DNA of 64,000 bases from Aplysia californica (lineage: Eukaryota > Mollusca > Gastropoda > Aplysiida > Aplysiidae), in the NCBI RefSeq assembly GCF_000002075.1, contig NW_004797760.1, positions 169,224-233,223 of the forward strand. The letters run 5' to 3'. The position numbers were made by a program, and so were the translations under genes. This document shows positions 41,456 to 53,516 of the stretch, one piece after another. Position 1 is the first letter of the stretch, and each line of letters begins with the position of its first letter. The notes under the pieces are model-generated. The model worked only from the letters and a program-made list of their open reading frames with translations, was not told where the DNA came from and did not search any database.

Positions 41456-43376
41456 ACTTAACTTCGAAAAGTTTCATCGAAAGCAACCAATTTTACTCTT
41501 ATTTTCAGGTTAAACCCCTACCTTGCATCCATCCATGTCAAATGAACCACCCATGTGCACTATAGGCTTCTCTTCTACATCAAGAAACTAAAAAAAAATG
41601 TCTGCCTATTTTCTAACATGTAGTCTACTCAGTTGTTTGACCAAGAAGGAACTGAATACAAATAAATTAAATATGAATTCCACTCACATGTTAAAATTAA
41701 AACACACACACGTTAAATAACAACAGTAGCGCCAAAATGCTGAGATGAGGTCCAAAGTTTATTACATGAACATCACAGTCGGTGACAAACCCCATCGTAT
41801 CTATCTTGATAAATACAAAAGAAAGGTAATTGCCTGATCCTCTCTTTGAGGACAACATTTTCTGACATCCATTGCAGCAAGTCTCTGATACACTCTAATA
41901 CGTGCAAACATGTATGAATCTTTCGATCCCATGGCAGTGACAAAGTAAGAAAGGAAGGAGGAAGGTTCTGAATAAATCATACGTAAACCATTCACAAGTT
42001 TAAAAAAACAAAAACGACCATACTTCCAAAAGTGCAACTATGATGGAAGTTCAAGAAACTCCGGCTCGTGCAAAAGAATACCACATTCATGTGAGATCCA
42101 AGCCAACGACAGACGACAAATAAAGGCTTGTGACTGAAAATTTACATAAAATCCCACAACCAGTATCTCAAAACCATTCCGATAAAAACTAATGACACTA
42201 TGCTAAAATTTTATCGCAAGTCAATATGTTGACTTGTGCTCACAAGTACTTAAAAATCTAGACACTTTGAAAAGATGGATCACACAATACTATAGGTTGT
42301 CCATTTGAAAAATAATACAATGTAGGCCTACAGTCTTCTGCCAACAACTTTTGATAAAATACACAAATGTATTCCCATTCCAAATTTTGATGCTAAACAT
42401 ATATTGTCTTAACACAGCAAAAATGTTTGGCATCTCTTCACTCATCAGCAACGTTTTAAAAGATTTTAGTTGACATACGGTACTTTTACGACACTACAAC
42501 TTAATAAAAAGAACAAAACAGTATCACCATATATATAAATGGAGACTATTTTTGTTTCAAGAAATATCAAATCCTGACTTTAACAGAATCAAAAGTTGTT
42601 AAAAAAAACAACCCTGTTTCTGTTTTACTTTCCAAATGGACTGCCTAGGATAAAACGCTAAATAATTTTTTTCCCAAGTCCATGTCTTCAAATTATAAAA
42701 TAAGGACATTAAACAAAAAGGAAAGGGAATCAAATTTGAAAACAAAAATATTATATTGAATCTTTTGAGTTGAGAGAAATCAATTAAGTCAATAAGCCAC
42801 CTTAACTTGATTTTTTTCAAGGCCAAAATGACAAACAATTTTTCAGATACCCATGGGACAGGGAAAAATTGCAATTTAAATTTTCACGATGAAAAAAAAA
42901 AAGGAATGGAAAAGACAGGCACACTGCAGTGAAGTACTAAATACACCAATATATTAGAACACTGTACTGTGCAAACCAGCTGGCCCTTTTCTCATCTCAG
43001 TAGGCCCTACATGTAACTGACCTCTTACTTTGAAGTACGCAGCGGTACAATAACTAAGATACTAAGATAAAAAATCTTATATTACTCCACAGTTATCACA
43101 TCAAAAGTGCTCAATGATTAGAAGTAAAAGATTGATTTTTAAGGTTTGTTACTTGCATGAAAGTGAAAGATGAGCAAAAAGGAGAGCTTTTAAGCAAGTA
43201 ATGTTTGAAATAAATTTCAGATTTTGATCTCGACTCGAGAGAGGGGGGATAGATTTCATGCCTTTTCCATACATAACCATTAATTCTTTCCTATTAATTC
43301 ATAAAACAATGCACTGACTATGGAGGTTGTTTTAAACTGTCCTATTCAATGTTGAATTCTTTGTGAGCAAAGATAT

Positions 43377-43810
43377 ATGTGAGTCATAATGGTGAAATCA
43401 GGCACTCGTCAAAATAAAGAAATCAAAGAAACCAGCATTTTTGGGGGGTTTGGTAAAGAATTTTCTTTTTTTCGGCTCAACCCTTTTTACCTCCAATTAA
43501 AAACATCTTTCTGCTTGATTTTTATTTTTAAAAATTGATTAAAGGCACAAAAAATGTAAATTTTCAGTTTTCAAGGACTCTAGGAACGGAAGTCACCAAA
43601 CTTTGGCAGTCCTTTTCTTGCTTGTTTTACGGCTGAAACCAGGTGACCCCCCATCTCCTTCAATTCGAAATAGCTCGACCTCTATCCAAGATAGATGGGT
43701 ATTTTTTCAATAAAAGCCAGACAAAAGAGCAAGTTTAAGATGATACCAATAGCTCCACATATGCCCCAAAAAAACCTGACGAGCGCCGGATTCAACCGCG
43801 TCGCGACACA
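43377..43810 (+). mobile_element. MITE family H, copy 2
   Basis: GAAATCAGGCACTCGTC at left, GACGAGCGCCGGATTC at right. Its uninterrupted interior shows the empty site for the TTAA insertion in copy 1. Confidence 0.8.
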
Positions 43811-44333
43811 TATCAAAAGATGACCTTTAATTGCTTTGATCTGTCCAGTGCAAGTAGTACTGATTCTGAAACGTTTTTGTCTGATGAGATTTTGTTCTAA
43901 ATAGATTAGCCTCTTTCATTTTTCAGGAAAGAGGATCTCTATCCAATTATTATTATTATTGTTACTTCATTCCTGGAGAAAAAACCCATAAAATCAGCTT
44001 TTCAGTTGTCTACTATCCAATCACAATCTTCAGAGTTATATAGTCTACAGCCTCAGAAAACTTTACACAGTGCTAGAGCTTCAGAAAAAGCCGAAAGTAA
44101 GGATAAATTTTTGAACTTGTACATTTTCCATGAAACAAAGTATTTTGAAAAAAATTCTTTGTTCTCTTGACTCACTTTGACAGTTCTGCTCTCTATTAAA
44201 TACTGACCAACTTTTACAATTTCCTGTGGCTATAATGAAGACAAAACACAGACATCAAGTTTTCAATCTACCGTACCCATACTGTTACTTGACAGTCAAT
44301 CCAGGACATACACATGTGTATTACAGCGGTACA

Positions 44334-44363
44334 AAAAAAAAAAAAGGAAAAAAAAAAAAAAAA
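44334..44363. repeat. Poly-A tract just after the EMC8/9 stop
   Basis: A 12-A run, gg, and a 16-A run on the + strand (poly-T in the EMC8/9 message), about 15-45 bases past the stop codon. Confidence 0.85.
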
Positions 44364-44376
44364 GAAGAAACAAATG

Positions 44377-44536
44377 CTACGTACATCTGGCTATCATATC
44401 ATTCAGTTCTAAATTTCTCCAGTCATTCCTCACATCATTCAAATGGTTATCAAAATCCTTCAGCTGCCTCTGAGCACCAGACTTCATCAATGCGTATACA
44501 CACTCCTCTTTCAGAATTTCTTCTTCAGTATTTCCC
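44377..44536 (-). CDS. EMC8: EMC8/9 exon 5 (last, with stop)
   Basis: Encodes the C-terminus with [20 protein letters not shown] and stop TAG at 44377-44379. This motif is diagnostic for the UPF0172/EMC8-9 family. Confidence 0.95.
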
Positions 44537-47500
44537 CTGAAAAGACATTTTTTTAAAAAGTTGAAGTAAAATTGAACAATGGGCATTCACTTGAAATTCA
44601 AACATAAAAAGAGATTTTTAATTTATTGAAAGAGAGAACACTCAGGGTTCCTGCCATGAACTTCCCATCAAATTCAAGGAGGTTTCATTAGTTTCAAGGA
44701 GTTTTCAAGGAGATTTTTCCTTGAATGCAAATTCAAGCAGTTTTCAAGGACTCCTTGAATTCAAGGAGGCCGCGGGAACCCTGAACACTATCCACAACAA
44801 GAAGAACAACTTTTAAATAGAATGGCTTTTATCCCCCGAATATCAGAGCAAGCAGCATGATCTTCTCTTGACAATTGTGTTTTCAGAAGAAAAAAAAATT
44901 AAGTGAGAGTATAAAGGTGACAATCCCCCCTCGCCCCAACCCTATACCATAGTGCTTACCCATTACCCAACATAAAATATATCTTTGGACAACTCTGATT
45001 TCAACAAATAAACATTCTGCTCCCACCTAAGGACTCTTATTCAAAACAATTTTTGTTTAACACATTACACCCTAAGGGCCTGGACGGGAAGTCCATTGGT
45101 AGATCCTAAGCAAGGGGAAAGAACCCACCTCCCCTGAATACTAGCCTTTAAAAAACACATTTTAAAAATACTAAACAAATTCCAAAAATCCTGAAAAAAT
45201 AAAAGTTAAAAAGAAAACTGAATGTAGTTTCAGAAAAATATAACTTTATGTATGCGCAAACTGTTGGAAATGTTCTCAATTTAGTTCAATCGGGGTGTCC
45301 GACCCGTCACTCTCACTCTCAGCCTCGCGGTCGGGCCCTAGATCTAAATTCTATAATTTCTCCGTCTGATCAATCGGAATCGCCCCAAACTCTTCCTACA
45401 ACGTTTTCATCAAAATCTGAGCCATCTGATTTGTCACATGCTCGTTTTTGCTCAAATCCATCGTTATTTCCGTTTTCGAACTCAATTGTGTCGCTTTTCA
45501 ACAAGTCGAGGCACTTTCGAAGTGTCGGTAACGCGATCGCACTTCGATCAGCTCTAATACTAAAACTACTAGCCCGAAAAATTTCGTTTCGGTATCAAAC
45601 GAAAGAAGAAACTTTTTGCTATACTATGCAAATCAAAATCCCGGCCCCAGAGTCTCGTCAAGGCGAGACTTTCGTTTCTAAAGACGCTGGGTCGGCGCGG
45701 GCGGTTCCGGGCGAGTCAGGGTGGAGCGCGTAAGGGAATTCCCGGGCGATCGCGGGCGAGTTAGGGTGTAATGTGTTAACTTACTCCTCAACCACCAAAA
45801 ACACAGTTGAATCTAATTATTTTGTTGTTGATATGTTAAACATTCTGAGACAAAGAGACCCTGGAAAAGAAACCTTAAGTTATATAGTTACTTTTTCTCA
45901 ATGGTTCCCCATCCTGTTTCTTTGAATGTGTAGATCTTGTAAGCCTGGGACACTGTCTCTGCTGCCACTTTCCGGTTGTCAATCTGCGCAAACAAAGAGC
46001 AAAACTGTTAGAGTGTGTGTGTTTGTAAAGTGTGTGTGTTTGTAAAGTGTGTGTGTTTGTAAAGTGTGTGTGTTTGTAAAGTGTGTGTGTTTGTAAAGTG
46101 TGTGTGTTTGTAAAGTGTTTTACGGCGCTCGCAACACCTGATATTTTCAGTTGGTAGGAAATTTTGAACTTTGCCCGGGTGGCGGCTGAAGCCTACTCTT
46201 ATCGATTTTAGACCACCAAGGGATCTTTAACGTGCGCAACTTGCACACAGGCCCTCCGAGATTTTTCGCCATTGTCCGAGAAGGCTAGGTGTAGATCTTC
46301 CCTACCAGAAGATCAGGGGTGTGGCAGAAAGACAGCAGTAAGGAGGAGCCAAGGAGTAGCAGTAGAAAGGCTGCAGAAAAAGTCAGGAGCCCAGAGGGGG
46401 GCACAGGAGGTGAGGGGGTGGGGCAGAAAGTGGAAACGAAAGCAGACAACAGAACATTGCTAGAGAGCAGGAAATGAGGTGAAAGGAGACAATTTTAGAG
46501 AAGAAAATTTTTTTTTGGTCGCTACCTGGATTCGAACCCGGGACCTTTGAATGAGAGGCCAACACCTTAACCTCTAGGCCATGAGAGCCCCCTACTGTTA
46601 GAGTGACAGTGCATAAGGAGAAGGGGTAACTCTTATTATCTATTAGTTCATCAAGAAAGGAAATAACTAAAAGTGCCATCAGCAACATACAGGACACATC
46701 TTCCAAAACACTCTATAAAAGATTGCTTATTACTACGATAGCTGAATGATCTGCGACTGAAAACAACTTTAGTTCCTAGCACCACTTCTTCTTTACATTT
46801 ATAAGGCATCGTGGTGAATTCAGGAACTCTTCAAAATTATGAAATCCAAGCATTTGCATTTTTTTTTTCGATGGGCAATTTTTATCTAATTTTGTTTTTT
46901 ACATCCATTTAAAAACACATTTTTGTGTGGATTTTACAAGGCCGAAGGGCTAGAACTCAAATAGCCGCTGGATAGGAAAAGTAAAGTGTGGATTTTACCA
47001 AACAATATTGATTAAATGCACAAAAATGCAAATTTTCAGTTTCCAATGACTCTCAGGCTATGGAAGTTACCAAACTTTGGTGGCCATTTTCCCGCTAATT
47101 TTACCTTTGAAACCAGGCGACCCTGACCTCCTTCAATCACAAATATTTCGAGATCTATTCAACATGGCAAATGAACAGGCTTTAAGATGACACTGATAAC
47201 CCCAAATGCCAAAAAATTGACGAGCGCCTGATTCCACAACGTCATGACACATTTGTTTAAGTTAAATGGTTATGTTGAGCTTACCTACATAAATACGTTA
47301 GAGTTGAAGTGATCTTTTACCCCACGCAGCAAGTTTGCTATGGCTGAATTTATTTTTAAAGTTTTTTTTGCACGAGTATTGTGGGATATTTTGCAGCAGT
47401 TTTGACACGAGTGGTACTTATGTTAAAAATACAGTCATGTAGAGCCGATCAACACACAACAGACCAACATACTACTGTATGCTTCAGTGTTAGTTTTAGT

Positions 47501-50500
47501 CTCATTTTTGAGAGCTTTGGTATTTCAATCATCCAATTTTCTCCGGCTTTGGTTCACAGAATACTTGTAATCACTTGATGACCCATGATTTACTTGGACA
47601 TGCTCGCCCACGCCTGGTTTAGATCATTGATCAGGGAACTTACCATCAAGACACAAGCATCATGGAAATTCTCTTGTATCTTTCTGCCTATCGTTCTTGC
47701 AACATGGTTCATCCTATAAAGAAATAAAAAAATAATTAATGCAGGCACTGATTGTACAGAGTTGCACATGAATAAAGCCATTGCTTATGAAGACATCAGT
47801 AAGGAAGATAAATCCTGATCTTTCTAGAACTCACAGTAGAGCCTTTGAACTAAGCCATCAATAAAATAAAATTATTTATAATAAAGAGGTGATGATGACA
47901 TTAGTTTGCATAATGAGGTCTTAATTTATTACATGTTTGTATGTATCAGGCAATGATTAACGCACATGAAAGACATAGGTCTAAACTCTTTTCCTCATAT
48001 ATCATAACAACAAAAGTGTAAGTAGCTTGAGTGGAATTGGCAAACACTGGGACCAAGTCATAAAAAAGTGATCTTGATCTAATAAAAAAAAAAGTCCTGT
48101 AGTTGTTAAGTTGCATTCAGACTAAGAAAATGGGCAGCTGGCTCTCAATTTCAGACATTGTTAGGTATGCGAATCCATTTTAATGCCATTTAACTCACTT
48201 GCGACTGGGCCCTTTCACCAGTCACAAGCGTTGAAGACTGGCGTTTTTGGGGGTATTTCAATAAATCACCACAACTCTCAGAATTACCCTATTGTAATTA
48301 TTTTTTGACACAGTAAAGTAACATTCAAGCTTAATCTAATACAAAAAACCAAAGTTGTGTAAGTCTAATACTTTAATTTGTATGATTTTTTAAAAATTGG
48401 CATGAATTTGATTTTCCAAAAAATTTCCAGAGACGTGACAAGTAGAATGAAATTCACTACAACAACAAAAATAAAAGTTCAAAGTGTTCTGTTTTGATTT
48501 GTATACATGTGCGAGTGTTTGGTGAAAATATAAAAGCTGGTCTGTGCATTGATTCAGACCCATACACTGAAAATACATAGACAGATGTACGGCACGACGT
48601 TGTGATTTCGTTGCGCGAAAAACAACACCGGCACTAGTGCTAGATCTAGCCCTAGAACTACGACTCGGGCCGTGTTCAGGTACATATCCAGGATCCTAAC
48701 TATTAGACACATCATATTCTGAGACACTAAAACTAGTAAAACGTACAGAAGTATAGAAAACGGCGAAATTATGTGATTCTTGTTCATGCGACTTCTTCGA
48801 CCGTTACTACGACGCGACTGTCGGATTACTATCAGCTGTATAGAAAAAAACAAAGCGCGAGTTCCGGTCTGTTCAACCCCAGTTGGGGTCACTGTCCTTC
48901 ACCTTCAATAACTTAAAAACTACCGGCCCCAGAGATACGAAACGAAGTCCAAGTAGCTCAGGCTTGGCCAAACAAGGGTACGAGGCGGGTCTCGCGATCC
49001 GTGCGTGATTTGTAGAGCGAAAAAAAAATTCCAAAGTTGGTCACGCAGGGCTCGTGTGACCCGTCGCGAGCGTCGCGGCGGGGGTCACGCAACTGTTGTG
49101 TGACCCGTCTGAAGTGAGTTAATGAAATGGAAATAACAAACATGAAAAGCACACAAACTTAAAACTGCTAGTTATAAAGAATACTTACTCATTGTCATTA
49201 TAGTTTTCATTAGCTTGATAGTATCCTGCTATGACAAGACCTTTACTTTTGCAGTACGCATCAATCTGTGAAAAAAAACAAACAAACAAGGTTAAAAGTA
49301 AAAGTGTAAAACAAATGAAATGAAAGCATGGCATACAAGACAAACTGGCAGCAGAGGGGAAGGGACATATATATCCATGTATCCACAGTAAAGAAACAGT
49401 CAGACCATACGAGTCCAAAATTAGGTCAAGTGAACTTTGATGGAACAAAAGGAGATGGCTTCCCCTTTCTTTTTTAATTAATTAAAATCAACATTAAAAA
49501 TAGTTCTCTGTTTCAATGAATACATAAATGAGCAGGCATGGATTCAACGAAGTTGCTTGCGGGGTGAATAGCCACTGCCAAAGTGGCTTTGCTCATTTTT
49601 CTCCCACAACTTTATCTGTTCCTGGAAAGTATCCATGAAATCTGCATCGCGAACCATTATTTACTTAGTAAGGTCTATTGTGTTTATCTCATGCTACCAA
49701 TCAGCAGCCTTCTTTCATACCAACACATGCCTTGCTGGCACATACACGTGTCTTAGCGTATCAGGGTTGGATGGGCAGCCAGCACACTTGTGAAGTGTGA
49801 TGAACGTGTGCGTGCGTGCGTGAGTGTGTCTGGAAGGGGGGAGTCCGGGTGTAGAACCAGTAGTCAGTAGAAATACAAACAAGTCACAGTGCTCACAGTC
49901 ATCCCCCCCCCCCCCCCCCCCGTCTACTGATGAATATTACAATGATAAGCTAGTCTTGACATAGATCTACATAAGATAGGTCTGTGGAATCAAACGTTGC
50001 TGTTTGTATACTAAACTATACATAGCAATTCCACAGCTTTTTAAAAGATGGGTACTACCAACCTATAAACACCTCAGGTACAAAGATCAATAAGCCAGAA
50101 GTAAAATGCTTTTTACTTTTTCAAAATCGGCCCATAAATAAAAAGGTTATGGCATGGCTATGTACGTGTCGGAAATTGTGGGTAAATAAGTCAATTGATT
50201 ATGCGCATAACTAATCAACTGCATAGTAATTTTAGCAAAGAAGATATGATCCCACTCGCCTGCCCCTCTTCCAAACCATGAAAATATATGCCTTAGAACT
50301 GCAATATTGCATTCATTTCTATTTGATGTGTGTATTTTCTGTAATTATAACATCGTTCTGCTTTATCATTATTAGGAGTAAGTAGACTGACACATGCATA
50401 AATCCACGGAAATCTACCCGAGTAATCTTCATTCTGATTCTGCCACAAACATAATAAATACTAGAAGAGTATGTATGCAGTTATTTTGAAGTCCACATCT

Positions 50501-51813
50501 GCACTAAATTCACGTAAAGCTGAAATTAAACCCAGTTTTTTTTAAACGGCAAAAAGAAGAAACTTCCATTATGTCCGTGTCCTTGTGTACGGTGTTTTCT
50601 GTGGTATTCAGGCCGATCAAAATAACTGTCCCATCAGTGGCTACGCTTTAACGCAGCCATGACGTCACAGCGAGATGGCGGCAAGCTGACACACGTTTCG
50701 CGGCAAGTACTTCCCATGTGTGGAAGTGTATCCCTTTCTAGCTTTCGGGCCACGTGAACAACAGGAACGACTTCGACTTCGAACAATTTGAGTGCAAAAC
50801 TTTCGGAAATTGACCTATATTATCCCCTTTCGAACCTCAGGTCATTCATAACAACAAGAGGGTCCAGAAAGGTTTTCGAATGGGCGTAACTTCTCGTAGT
50901 GTCTTATCAGTTTGTGAGAGGGGGTTATTCATGTGTCTGTAACACTTTATAAATAGAAAGCTATGAAAGATAGAGCGTTATCTTTTATCAGGTAGTATCA
51001 TTTCATACAGAATCAAGCTCATTTGAAAGATTTTGTATAGAAGTAGAAGAATGGAAGTCTTGTTTCCTGACTATCCTTTCGAGCTCCTCATGTCTAAGTG
51101 GGTCAATTTCTTCTATAATTTCATTGGACAAACATCTACTATAGAGCTACAACTCGGCGTGTTTCGAATGAGACGTATGCCTCGATTACGAACCAATGCA
51201 GGCGGTTCTAGATCTAGAAGAAGGCCACAAACGCATACAAACTCAAGCAGACTGACGCACACACACTTGACCTGCGTGAATGGGGATCCGACTCGGGACC
51301 CGAATTTCACGTAAGATGATGCGCGGTGCGCGTGAGCTGAGCCAGGGGCTACACTGATTCGGGATCAGAACGTAGGCGAGGGGTCGAAATAGGCTTATCG
51401 GGCGATATAAACCCGTCCCCCGCAGGACGAGGGTTAAATTTGATGTTTTGCAGTTGTTAGATTTAACGAGTCTTAGCTCGCCGCGCATCAAACGTAATCT
51501 AGATCTTCTAGGATCTAGATTTAGGCTCAAATAAGGGGGGTGGGAACTACCGAAAAAGCACCCGGATTTTTTCTGGCCACCTCTATTCTCACCCGGGGTG
51601 AGAATAGTGCAGGCGAGTCTTTTGGCTATTCTCACCCGGTGCACGTTCACCGTTATAGCCTAGATCTAGGCCAACAAATTTTGCGTTCACCCTTAGTAAA
51701 CCACAGAATTCTACACTGTGATAACAGAAAAATTGTAGAATTCTGTGCCGTGAACAAACGTTCCATTACAACTGTAGCCTACTAAAAGCGTACAATTTTG
51801 TCTGTGGGCAGTG

Positions 51814-51862
<49 letters not shown>

Positions 51863-53516
51863 GAGTAGCGCGAGAACTTCCGGGCAAAACAAAATGGCGA
51901 CCCGCGTAGTTCGGCTCGATTCGAAAAGTTAAATAGCCGTAGCATCTTTGTAGACAACCAAATTAATTTACTTTTGTGTTAAACATCATTTTTTAACTTT
52001 ATTTTGGTCAATTTGATCGTCCACACCGATAGACAGTATTCAGAAAGAGACAGAGAGAGAGAGAGAAGCGGGGAGGAGTAGATCTTGCGAGAACTTCCGG
52101 GCGGGTGAGAATAGCCACTTCCATTTTTTCTCTGGATGTAGATCTAGAGTGGTGTCGCCGGTACCCGTGCACTTCGCGATCGTTGAACGTATTTTCCGCC
52201 ATTTCTGGCTTTGTACTTTCGTTTTTAGCTATTGAGCTATTCCATTCAAGAAACTATTGACCTATAAAATGGTCTTGCTCATAGTCACCAGATTTCTTAA
52301 ACGTTGTGTGCCCAACAGTTTTTCCAACCTAGGGATTCTTCACTGTGCGTGCACCCACGTTGAAAGCCAAAAGAAGAGGAATCTGATAACATTACTGCAT
52401 TAAATGACCACACAGAAAGATAACAAGTCACTTTAGAAGCAAAGTAAGGCAATTTTAATTAGAATCTAAACTAATTTAATTTAGGGGGTATAAATAGATA
52501 GATCTAGTTCAAATACATAGTGAAAAAAAATCAAACAGAATTTTTCACAACTAAAATCCACATTTTCCTACTCTTCATCACTCATTCCTCTGATCTTTCC
52601 ATCTTTCACACAGTCCACATGCCACCATCCATGAAATTCTTCAAACTGCAACCAAATAGTCTCTAAAATTGAGTCTACTTTTTTTCTTAGTATTCTACTA
52701 TATATTTCATTGTGCACGCGCAGAGAAAACTCGAGTTTTTTCAGTCTTCACAACGCGTGCACCCCCCCGATCCCCAAACCCGCATTACAACTTGGCATAG
52801 AACTCGATAAAAGGTCACGTGAAACACTCAAGGAAGGAGTAGGGACATTTTTTAAGCTAGGGGGCGCGCACAGTCTATTTGAACCAATCAGAGGCAAATA
52901 GGTCATAAAAACTAGTTCACAGGTCAGCGTTGAATGTCAACTTGCCACAGCTGATAAAAACACTCTCGATGATCCCTTGTCGGCAAACGAGTGATGGAAG
53001 TAAACAAAAATGGCTGCTGCACACACTGACGCATTCAATCAAACGCAAAAACGCAATTTGAGGCTAAAAACAAAGGAAAACAAAAGTGCACGGACCGAGA
53101 AGGCGCACGCGCAGGGGCTACACCACTCTAGATCTAAATAAATATGAAGGACTTCCATAACGAGCGACTACCCCATCAAACACAATAAAGAAGAGGTCTA
53201 ACCCTAACCCAACCCCTACATCTACCCCTACCCCTAGCCCTCAATTCTGATCTCTCATGTGGTCGCTCGTTACGGAAGTCCTCCCAGATCACCGGCTACA
53301 CTACTTTCACACCTGAAGCAAAGCGACTTCCAGCATAGGGGAAAGGCCGAGAGACACATGGAATAGGGGGATACAGTCTACACATCTGTGGCTCTTGGTA
53401 TCTTTGTTTTTGCTATCTTCAGCAAGTAGTACCCCATTCACAGCGGAGTGGGGATATTTAGCGGCATGAAGCAGCACTTTGCAGTGAGCCTGAAGACTAA
53501 CAGATGTGTCCGCCAT
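44377..53516 (-). CDS. EMC8: EMC8/EMC9 orthologue (ER membrane complex subunit), whole gene
   Basis: Cytosolic subunit of the ER membrane protein complex, which inserts transmembrane segments; EMC8 and EMC9 are interchangeable vertebrate paralogues and most invertebrates have one gene (family knowledge). Five coding exons, all phase-compatible with GT-AG introns, give 200 aa against 208-210 in human. Seen: [20 protein letters not shown] and [20 protein letters not shown] at the N-terminus (MPN-like fold), [10 protein letters not shown] in exon 2, and the hallmark [13 protein letters not shown] near the C-terminus (human DFDNHLDDIRNDW). The start ATG at 53516 sits in a good context (aaacATGGCG). 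It is convergent with KIF15 and divergent from TMEM42. The EMC8 symbol is used for a probable single EMC8/9 gene. Confidence 0.93.
44643..44783. mobile_element. 141-bp MITE, CAGGGTTCC ends
   Basis: CAGGGTTCC and GGAACCCTG termini with the 6-bp repeat AACACT on both sides (44637-44642, 44784-44789). Interior is made of TTCAAGGAG repeats. Family unclear; CAGGG ends recall hAT. Confidence 0.7.
45057..45779. mobile_element. TTAA-flanked element, CACATTACACCCTAA ends
   Basis: TTAA at 45057-45060 and 45776-45779 with perfect 15-bp inverted ends CACATTACACCCTAA. 723 bp in EMC8/9 intron 4. The right half is GC-rich. A 161-codon open frame inside (45248-45733) matches no family I know and runs into the terminal repeat. 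Confidence 0.85.
45892..45983 (-). CDS. EMC8: EMC8/9 exon 4
   Basis: 30 codons plus two bases, [20 protein letters not shown] then [10 protein letters not shown]. It aligns with human VDNTKFTMDCVAPTIHVYE. Acceptor gcgcag, donor gtaact. Confidence 0.9.
46010..46112. repeat. 17-bp tandem repeat, about 6 units
   Basis: Units of GTGTGTGTGTTTGTAAA just upstream of a reverse-strand piece of the SINE-like tail (TTTTACGGCGCTCGCAACAC, 46120). Confidence 0.9.
46517..46590 (-). mobile_element. tRNA-derived SINE head
   Basis: Reverse strand: CATGGCCTAGAGGTTAAGG (A box) and GGTCCCGGGTTCGAATCC (B box, T-loop). The acceptor and anticodon stems do not pair well, and an A run follows, so a SINE head or tRNA pseudogene is likelier than a working tRNA. 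Confidence 0.6.
46804..47250 (+). mobile_element. MITE family H, copy 3
   Basis: GTGGTGAATTCAGGAACTC left and GACGAGCGCCTGATTCCAC right; carries an extra internal stretch near 46938-46998 flanked by GTGTGGATTTTA repeats. Confidence 0.75.
47644..47713 (-). CDS. EMC8: EMC8/9 exon 3
   Basis: Encodes [20 protein letters not shown] and VLM, aligned with human [20 protein letters not shown]. Acceptor ttatag, donor gtaagt. Confidence 0.9.
48190..49122. mobile_element. TTAA-flanked element, CTCACTT ends
   Basis: TTAA at 48190-48193 and 49119-49122; ends CTCACTTGCGACTGGG and (complement) CTCACTTCAGACGGGTCAC. 933 bp in EMC8/9 intron 2, one GC-rich side. Contains CTCTGGGGCCGG-like text (complement, near 48918) also found in 45057-45779. 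Confidence 0.7.
49189..49265 (-). CDS. EMC8: EMC8/9 exon 2
   Basis: 25 codons plus two bases, [20 protein letters not shown]; human [19 protein letters not shown]. Donor gtaagt. Confidence 0.93.
49515..50035 (+). repeat. Dispersed repeat G, copy 2
   Basis: Same ordered blocks as 32560-32965, in the same orientation, with a C run and TG-rich variation inside; EMC8/9 intron 1. Confidence 0.65.
51575..52115. repeat. Inverted and direct repeats with CTATTCTCACCCGG and ACTTCCGG
   Basis: CTATTCTCACCCGG near 51583 and 51633 and its complement GGGTGAGAATAG near 51596 and 52103. Two GA-rich runs (51811-51861, about 52046-52066) are each followed by GAGAACTTCCGGGC (51874, 52091). Possibly a decayed foldback element. 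Confidence 0.5.
53149..53285. mobile_element. Foldback MITE with telomere-like core
   Basis: GGACTTCCATAACGAGCGAC at left and its near-complement GTCGCTCGTTACGGAAGTCC at right. The core is CCCTAACCC-like and CCCCTACCCC-like repeats. Ends about 27 bases from the EMC8/9 exon 1 donor. Confidence 0.75.
53313..53516 (-). CDS. EMC8: EMC8/9 exon 1
   Basis: 68 codons from ATG to CAG/gtgtga. Contains the conserved [10 protein letters not shown] and [20 protein letters not shown] blocks. A foldback repeat lies about 27 bases into the following intron. Confidence 0.94.

Larger units (their letters stand above)
39488..41757. other. Intergenic DNA between convergent KIF15 and EMC8/9
   Basis: No gene supported. 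It contains a SINE-like copy (40034-40211), a MITE of family H (40344-41085) with a TTAA-MITE nested inside, and a possible tRNA-derived fragment (41388-41455). Confidence 0.6.
41758..44376 (-). other. EMC8/9 3' UTR (possible extent)
   Basis: No coding sequence seen. A reverse-strand AATAAA lies at 41758-41763, which would give a UTR of about 2.6 kb; other such hexamers closer to the stop (for example near 43522) would give shorter ones. The stretch contains a MITE copy (43377-43810) and A/T-rich unique-looking DNA. Confidence 0.35.

Noticed and set aside
46517-46590. A functional tRNA gene on the - strand
   Set aside because: A and B boxes are good, but the acceptor and anticodon stems do not pair and a poly-A stretch follows; a SINE head fits better.
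51033-51650. Overlapping open frames on both strands as genes
   Set aside because: GC-rich stretch with few stops on both strands; no homology and repeats on both sides.
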